From NCBI GenBank assembly GCA_033398695.1, contig CM065801.1:8618001-8682000 (forward strand): a DNA stretch of 64,000 nucleotides, written 5' to 3'. The notes beneath the pieces are model-generated. The model was not told the origin of the DNA. It saw nothing but the letters and a program-made list of their open reading frames with translations, and searched no databases. Each line of letters starts with the position of its first letter. Position 1 is the stretch's first letter. Below are positions 59,330 to 64,000 of the stretch, piece by piece. Both the position numbers and the translations under genes were made by a program. Source of the stretch: Orobanche coerulescens. Taxonomy: Eukaryota > Streptophyta > Magnoliopsida > Lamiales > Orobanchaceae.

Positions 59330-60025
59330 AATATTGAGGAAGATTGAAATCGGGTAACACATATTGGACTACCAAGTTACTCGTATCGAGTTAAACGAAT
59401 AAGGATACTTGTTACTCGGCTTATTCGAGTCACACGAGACAAATTGAGATTACACGAAAATAAATCGAGTTACCCGAGCAGAATTCGGGTTACTCGAAAT
59501 CAAGTAACACGAAGAGTTTTACTCGGAAACTCGAACAAGTGTTACTCGAATCCTGACTCGGGTAACCCGATTTGTTTTGAGTAACCCGACCGTTACTCGA
59601 AGCGTGACTCGAGTATTAGATTCGAGTAGCTCGAGATCTAATCGAGTAACCCGAAACCCATCAATTTCCGAGTAAGATCAGTTATCCGAGAGAATACGAG
59701 TTATTCGAAATCAAGTAACACGAAGAGTTTTACTCGAAAATGGGTTACTCGAAGGTGTGTTACCCGACATTTACTCGAAATCGAGTAACCCGAAACCCAT
59801 CAATTTTCGAGTAATCGAAATGTTATCGAGTAACTCAATCAGTTACCCAAAATTTCCGAGTAACCCGAGTAATCTGAGTAACCCGAAAAATCACTCGAGT
59901 AACCCATTTTGATTTCGAATTATACGTTTTGGGTGAGTTACTCGACCAACGTCGCGAGTAACCCGAAAAATACCCTCGAGTAACCCGAAAAATATCCTCG
60001 AGTAACCCGATTATGTCGAGTTTCA
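59330..60025. repeat. Array of GAGTAACCCGA motifs in both orientations
   Basis: More than 25 copies of CGAGTAACCCGA or its reverse TCGGGTTACTCG, many with small changes, occur at irregular 10-40 bp spacing. Longer units repeat too, for example CGAAATCAAGTAACACGAAG at about 59487 and 59707. The array stops about 300 bp before the MULE transposase start at 60333. Confidence 0.8.
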
Positions 60026-60699
60026 GAATAATAAATACCATGCTCAGCAAGCCACAACATCCATTGACTTGAACTATATGTCAGCGATATTTTCACATTT
60101 CTTTTCTGATATTACCTCACCGATATTTTTACCTTTCTTTTCTGATAAATTATCTCACATCAGGAGCTCTCTCACATCGAAGAAGGAGGATTATTTCGAC
60201 TGCAAAAAATAAAAGGTATATTTGTAGCTCAATTTCCAATAATGTTTATACTTGAAATTCACAAATATTCAAATACTATTTAACTGTGTAAATATTTAGT
60301 TAATAACCTAAATTTTTTATATTATTTGGCAGATGAGTTTTTGGAAAAAGGTTATCATTCGTTTCAATGGCAAGTGGCAAGATATAGACTATCGCGGTGG
60401 AGAAGAACAAATATTGCATGTGCCCATTGGTGTGAGTCATGGGTGTACAAATCAGGTTTTTTTCCAAACCGATTCGGGTTTGAAAATCGAACCGTTTTTT
60501 GGTCGAAGTCTGGAAACCGGTTTTTTGACCAAACCGGTTCGGGTCGGGTTGGTTTTGGGTCTGTAAAAACTCAACCCTATACTAACCCGTTTGGGACGGG
60601 TTGAGACCGGTTCGGTTAGAAAAAATCGGTTATAACCGGTGTTTTTGAAAAAAAAAAAACTTAAGAAAGTGATATATTCCTATTAAATAAATCCATTAT

Positions 60700-60975
60700 A
60701 CATTAAATATAAACTTTTATTAAAGAAACTCATTACAACATCAACTTTTATTCAAACATTTAGAATTTAAAAAATAAACTTTTATTAAAGAAACTCATTA
60801 CAACATCAACTTTTATTCAAACATTTAGAATTTAAAACATAAACTTTTATTAAATAAACTCATTACAACATCAACTTTTATTCAAATATTTAGAATTTAA
60901 AACATAAACTTTTATTAAATAAACTCATTACAACATCAACTTTTATTCAAACATTTCAAATTTAAAACATAAACT
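60700..60975. repeat. Four ~64-bp tandem repeats
   Basis: A unit containing AACTTTTATTAAAGAAACTC and ACAACATCAACTTTTATTC, then AAACATTTAGAATTTAAAA, is repeated about four times, with small changes. It lies just downstream (minus strand) of the hAT transposase end. Confidence 0.85.
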
Positions 60976-63075
60976 TTTATTCATCGAGAGTGATATCTTC
61001 TTCGGAGCTAGCCTCGTGGAAGCTTCATCGAGAGCAATTTCTTTATCGGAGAGTGAGATTGCAAAACCTTATTCCACCTCGATATCGTGTATTTCTTGTT
61101 CAATGTATAGTTCACCTTCAAGACTTTGAGTGTGTAGTATACGCTCGGATGCGTCCAAGTGATCCTTCAAGCAAATACACATCTCCAATGATGTCGGTGT
61201 GAGTCTTATTCTTCATATAGATAATACCCTGCCACTAAGAGAAAAAGCGGATTCCGAAGCTACCGTAGAAGCTTGGAAGGTTAGTAAATCTCGGGCCATG
61301 GCGGTTAGAACGGGAAATTTAGTTTCCCTTCCTTTCCACTAAGCCAAAATATCAAAATTTGCGAATGCATGGGGTCCCATAGTGGATAAAAAGTCGGTTC
61401 CAATATATCTCCCATATTCGCTAGTCGATGATTGCTCACCCTCACCCCTAGCCCGTTTAGTGTTTTCTTCTCTTAAACTATTATATAAGTTAAGCATGAG
61501 ATCCGTGCTAGTAGAAGTAGAAAATGATGATGAAAACGAAGTTGAAGAATCATTTCTTGAACCATACTTTTTAAAATAAACCCCGAATAAATCTTTGAAA
61601 TTTTTGTTAAAAAATGGCTTTTGCATCGCTTGCATAGAAAACGTTTTCGTTATGCAACTCTAAATCAATAGAGATTTTGTCGATAAGTTGTTCCACCCCG
61701 CTAATATTCATACATGGGTTCAACGCGGCGGAACAAGTAATTACCGGTGGCATTTATTTGAAATATTTTCTTTGTTTTACTTTCATGGGCGAAACCATTT
61801 TTTCATGAAAATCACCACTTAATTCGTAGTCGCTTAATTTTGAACACATTAAATAAATTTGATTAAGTAGCAAATGAATGGTGGGATAATAAACACCCGA
61901 TAATAAAGTTGTTGCGTTTTTAAAAACTTTGAGCAATTCGCTTATTTTTCTAACAATATCCCATTGTTCCGACGTAAATGGTGTAGCCCTATTCGTCTTA
62001 TTCGCAAGTTCATCATGAAAAAGTTGTAAGGTATCACGTTGGCGTAAACCACAACAAAATATTTTATAAGTCGAATTCTATCTTGTAGGAACGTCCCAAT
62101 TAGGGGTTAAAAAAATAGAATTCGTGTCCTTACACAATTTCATATATTGTTTATATCTAGCTTTACTTGAACAAAATATATCTTGTAACATTTTTTAAAA
62201 AGCGTCTTTTACCAAACTTATTTCGGGTACCGCTAATCCGTCTTGCATAACCAAGTTTATAATGTGTGCAACACATCGACTATGATAAAAATTACCCTTC
62301 AAATGCGGTTTGTATGTTAATATTAACTTTTTTACCGCGTTTGTATTATTAGACGCGTTATCGAATGAGATCGAATTTTTTTTCTTGTAAGTTAAATTTA
62401 TTTATTACATTTTGTAACATATGAAATAAATTTTGACCCGTGTGAGGATACTCAAAATTTTCAGAAGCAATCGTACGCTTCATCATTAGCCATGTATCGA
62501 GATCAATCCAATGTGCGGTAACACAAAGGTATGAACCGGGCAAACCATGATGTGCCGACCAAACATCGATTGTTAAGTTTACATTTGTATTTAAGTTTGC
62601 AAAATCGTTTACTAGTTCTATTTTAGCCTTTTCCCATAATTTAATACAATCACGTCTAAGAGTAGCACGACTTACTTGTTTATATCGCGGTTTAAGAGTA
62701 TTTTGAATCACCTTAGTCAATCGAGGGTTATCGAAGTGGTTGAACGGCAAACCTTCTTGAATCATGTAGCTTGCAAATTATTGTCGGCATCGCTCCGCCT
62801 CGTATGCAAAAAGACCCCCCCTCTCGTGACATAGATGCTTGACCGGCTTCCGGAACGGATTTAAGTCCTTCGCAATACTTGTCGGTATGCATCTTCAACG
62901 TCGTGTTGGATTCATGTTTAAAAAACTTACCGCAATGTTTACAATGAGCCTTAAGTTGCCCATCCGACAACTTCACGAGGTTGAAATTACACCAAATTTT
63001 TGGGTTTCGGGTTGTTTCTATAACTTCAACAATCTCGGGTGCATTCGTGGAAGCGGAAGAAGATTGAGTTGCCAT
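60976..63075 (-). pseudogene. hAT transposase, broken
   Basis: ATG 63075 (minus) opens a BED-type zinc finger (KIWCNFNLV, AHCKHCGKFF, LKMHTDKYC). After a frame change come LTKVIQNTLKPRYKQVSR, the LTIDVWSAHHGLPGSYLCVT region with the first catalytic aspartate, and FNLQEKKFDLIR. Frames to 61339 include an Asn/Ser-rich linker. At 61340-61215 the C-terminal dimerisation motif is visible (WKGRETKFPVLTAMARDLLT, then FQASTVASESAFS and GRVLS). Several frameshifts and stops separate the parts. Confidence 0.8.
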
Positions 63076-64000
63076 TTGAATTGAGAGAAACGAGAATTTT
63101 GTAAGCGTTTTTAGTGTTTGAAGAGTGTTTGAGTATTGTGACTAAACCAAACTCTAATAGGCTATTTATAGTTAATTTAGGATGAAAAAATGGTAAAAAA
63201 AAAAAAGGCAAAAAAATGGTCACATTTTTGAAAAAAACGAAGGCTTAACGGTACAATGAAAAACCACTTTCTAACCGGTTTTTCCAACCCGGTTTCAACA
63301 ACCGGTTCCCGCAAAACCCGACCCAGACCGGTTTTTAATGGTAAAATGGACAACCGGTTAGAAACTGCCGGTTTGTATCAAAACCGAACCGGTTTTGGTC
63401 AAAAACTGGTTTTGACCGGTTTCGGTTTTGGTTTTTTTTTTCCGGTTTCAGTTTCGGTTTTTTTGCCCACCTCTAGTATGAGCTATGCAACATTAGTAGA
63501 TAATGTCCACTGTATTGTTAAAGCTGATAGAACAAACCATATTTATGTTTTATTCTCAAATGATTGTGATGGGAAAGAGAGAAGAAAGATGAAGATAAAG
63601 AATGATTCTGATATAAATTACTTGTTCCAATTCAATGTTGAGCCAATGATTTTTGTTAGCCTCCATAATGCAACTAGCATTCCTCCAACAGCTCCCTCAT
63701 TTGGTCCACAATTTGACTTACCTGGATCTAGCTCTTTTTCGGTACCGTACAATTCTAATCGTATGGATTATATGACTGATTGAGGTTCAGGCATGAAAAT
63801 TCCTCAGGAATTTGATGGCTCTCGATTTGATGGTTGCGGTCCTTCAAATAATGTATGTGATGTTGGTGGTAATTGTGGTGGTGGTAGTATTGCTGATGAT
63901 GGTAGTAGTGATGATGATAATGACGACATAAATATCGATGATATCGATCTCGAAGATGCCGAGGTTCAGAAACATTGGTTTGAAAATTTTTGCAAATACT

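Larger units (their letters stand above)
60438..63475 (-). mobile_element. Defective hAT transposon inserted in the MULE gene
   Basis: The flanks GTGTGAGT (60430-60437) and GTATGAGC (63476-63483) are 6 of 8 identical and restore the interrupted reading frame. The right end, read inward, is TAGAGGTGGGCAAAAAAACC and the left end CATGGGTGTACAAATC. Both arms carry AACCGGTTT-type words. The interior holds a decayed hAT transposase on the minus strand. Confidence 0.8.
60333..64000 (+). pseudogene. MULE transposase N-terminal region, split by a hAT element
   Basis: ATG 60333, just after TTTGGCAG, opens SFWKKVIIRFNGKWQDIDYR then GGEEQILHVPIGVS, the start of the MuDR-type N-terminal domain. The frame is cut at 60437 by a hAT element and resumes after 63475 with YATLVDNVHCIVKADRTN in the same phase. 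It continues through VEPMIFVSLHNATS to an in-frame TGA at 63781. Beyond the stop the frame continues with a Gly/Asp-rich stretch and DIDLEDAEVQKHWFENFCKY to the window edge. The catalytic DDE and SWIM domains would lie beyond 64000. The hAT insertion and the stop make this copy non-functional unless the hAT excises. Confidence 0.7.

Overview
The window is nuclear DNA of a flowering plant, almost certainly a eudicot. It is AT-rich, its genes have many GT-AG introns, and it carries plant-specific genes and a dense pile of plant transposons (LTR, LINE, CACTA, MULE, hAT, Harbinger, Stowaway). I cannot fix the species from sequence alone. Only two host genes look potentially functional. One is a complete 12-exon gene for mitochondrial elongation factor Tu (+, 29994-39631, about 449 aa). 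The other is a conserved plant membrane-associated protein of unknown function (-, 41508-53905, five exons, about 398 aa), whose last intron has grown to about 9 kb by insertions.

Layout. 1-3.7 kb: LTR remnants and the 3' part of an RTE-type LINE. 3.96-7.94 kb: a gag-only Copia-type element (TR-GAG) with two LTRs. 9.18-10.27 kb: a Pack-MULE with a perfect 9-bp target duplication carrying a broken GH17 beta-1,3-glucanase fragment. 11.69-26.79 kb: a CACTA element (TCA target duplication) with ACATCGG hairpin repeats at both ends, carrying exon-intron pieces of at least three host genes (universal stress protein, synaptotagmin, a CPL-like double-stranded-RNA-binding domain). Nested in it at 11982-21794 is a 9.8-kb LARD (TAACC target duplication, two 3.7-kb LTRs, no coding capacity). 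27.73-29.61 kb: a Harbinger-like element containing ATT microsatellite and a second Pack-MULE with a polyphenol oxidase fragment.

30-40 kb: the EF-Tu gene, with a 3.55-kb antisense RTE LINE in intron 4, a sense RTE fragment in intron 8 and MITE-like repeats in introns 9 and 11. 41.5-53.9 kb: the minus-strand gene. Its 9-kb intron holds a solo Copia LTR, a tandem duplication of that LTR with a 731-bp copied piece of the EF-Tu gene at the junction, a Tourist MITE, a hAT transposase start, a Copia gag plus LTR, a hAT MITE and a Stowaway MITE. 54.2-58.9 kb: two hAT elements. 59.3-64 kb: an array of GAGTAACCCGA motifs, then the N-terminal part of a MULE transposase gene split by a defective 3-kb hAT element.

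The strongest unusual signals are three. First, arrays of a palindrome, TAGCGTACGCTA and variants, occur in the LTRs of elements that otherwise look like different superfamilies. Second, EF-Tu sequence was copied into a tandem duplication of the neighbouring gene. Third, the CACTA element has captured parts of several genes.
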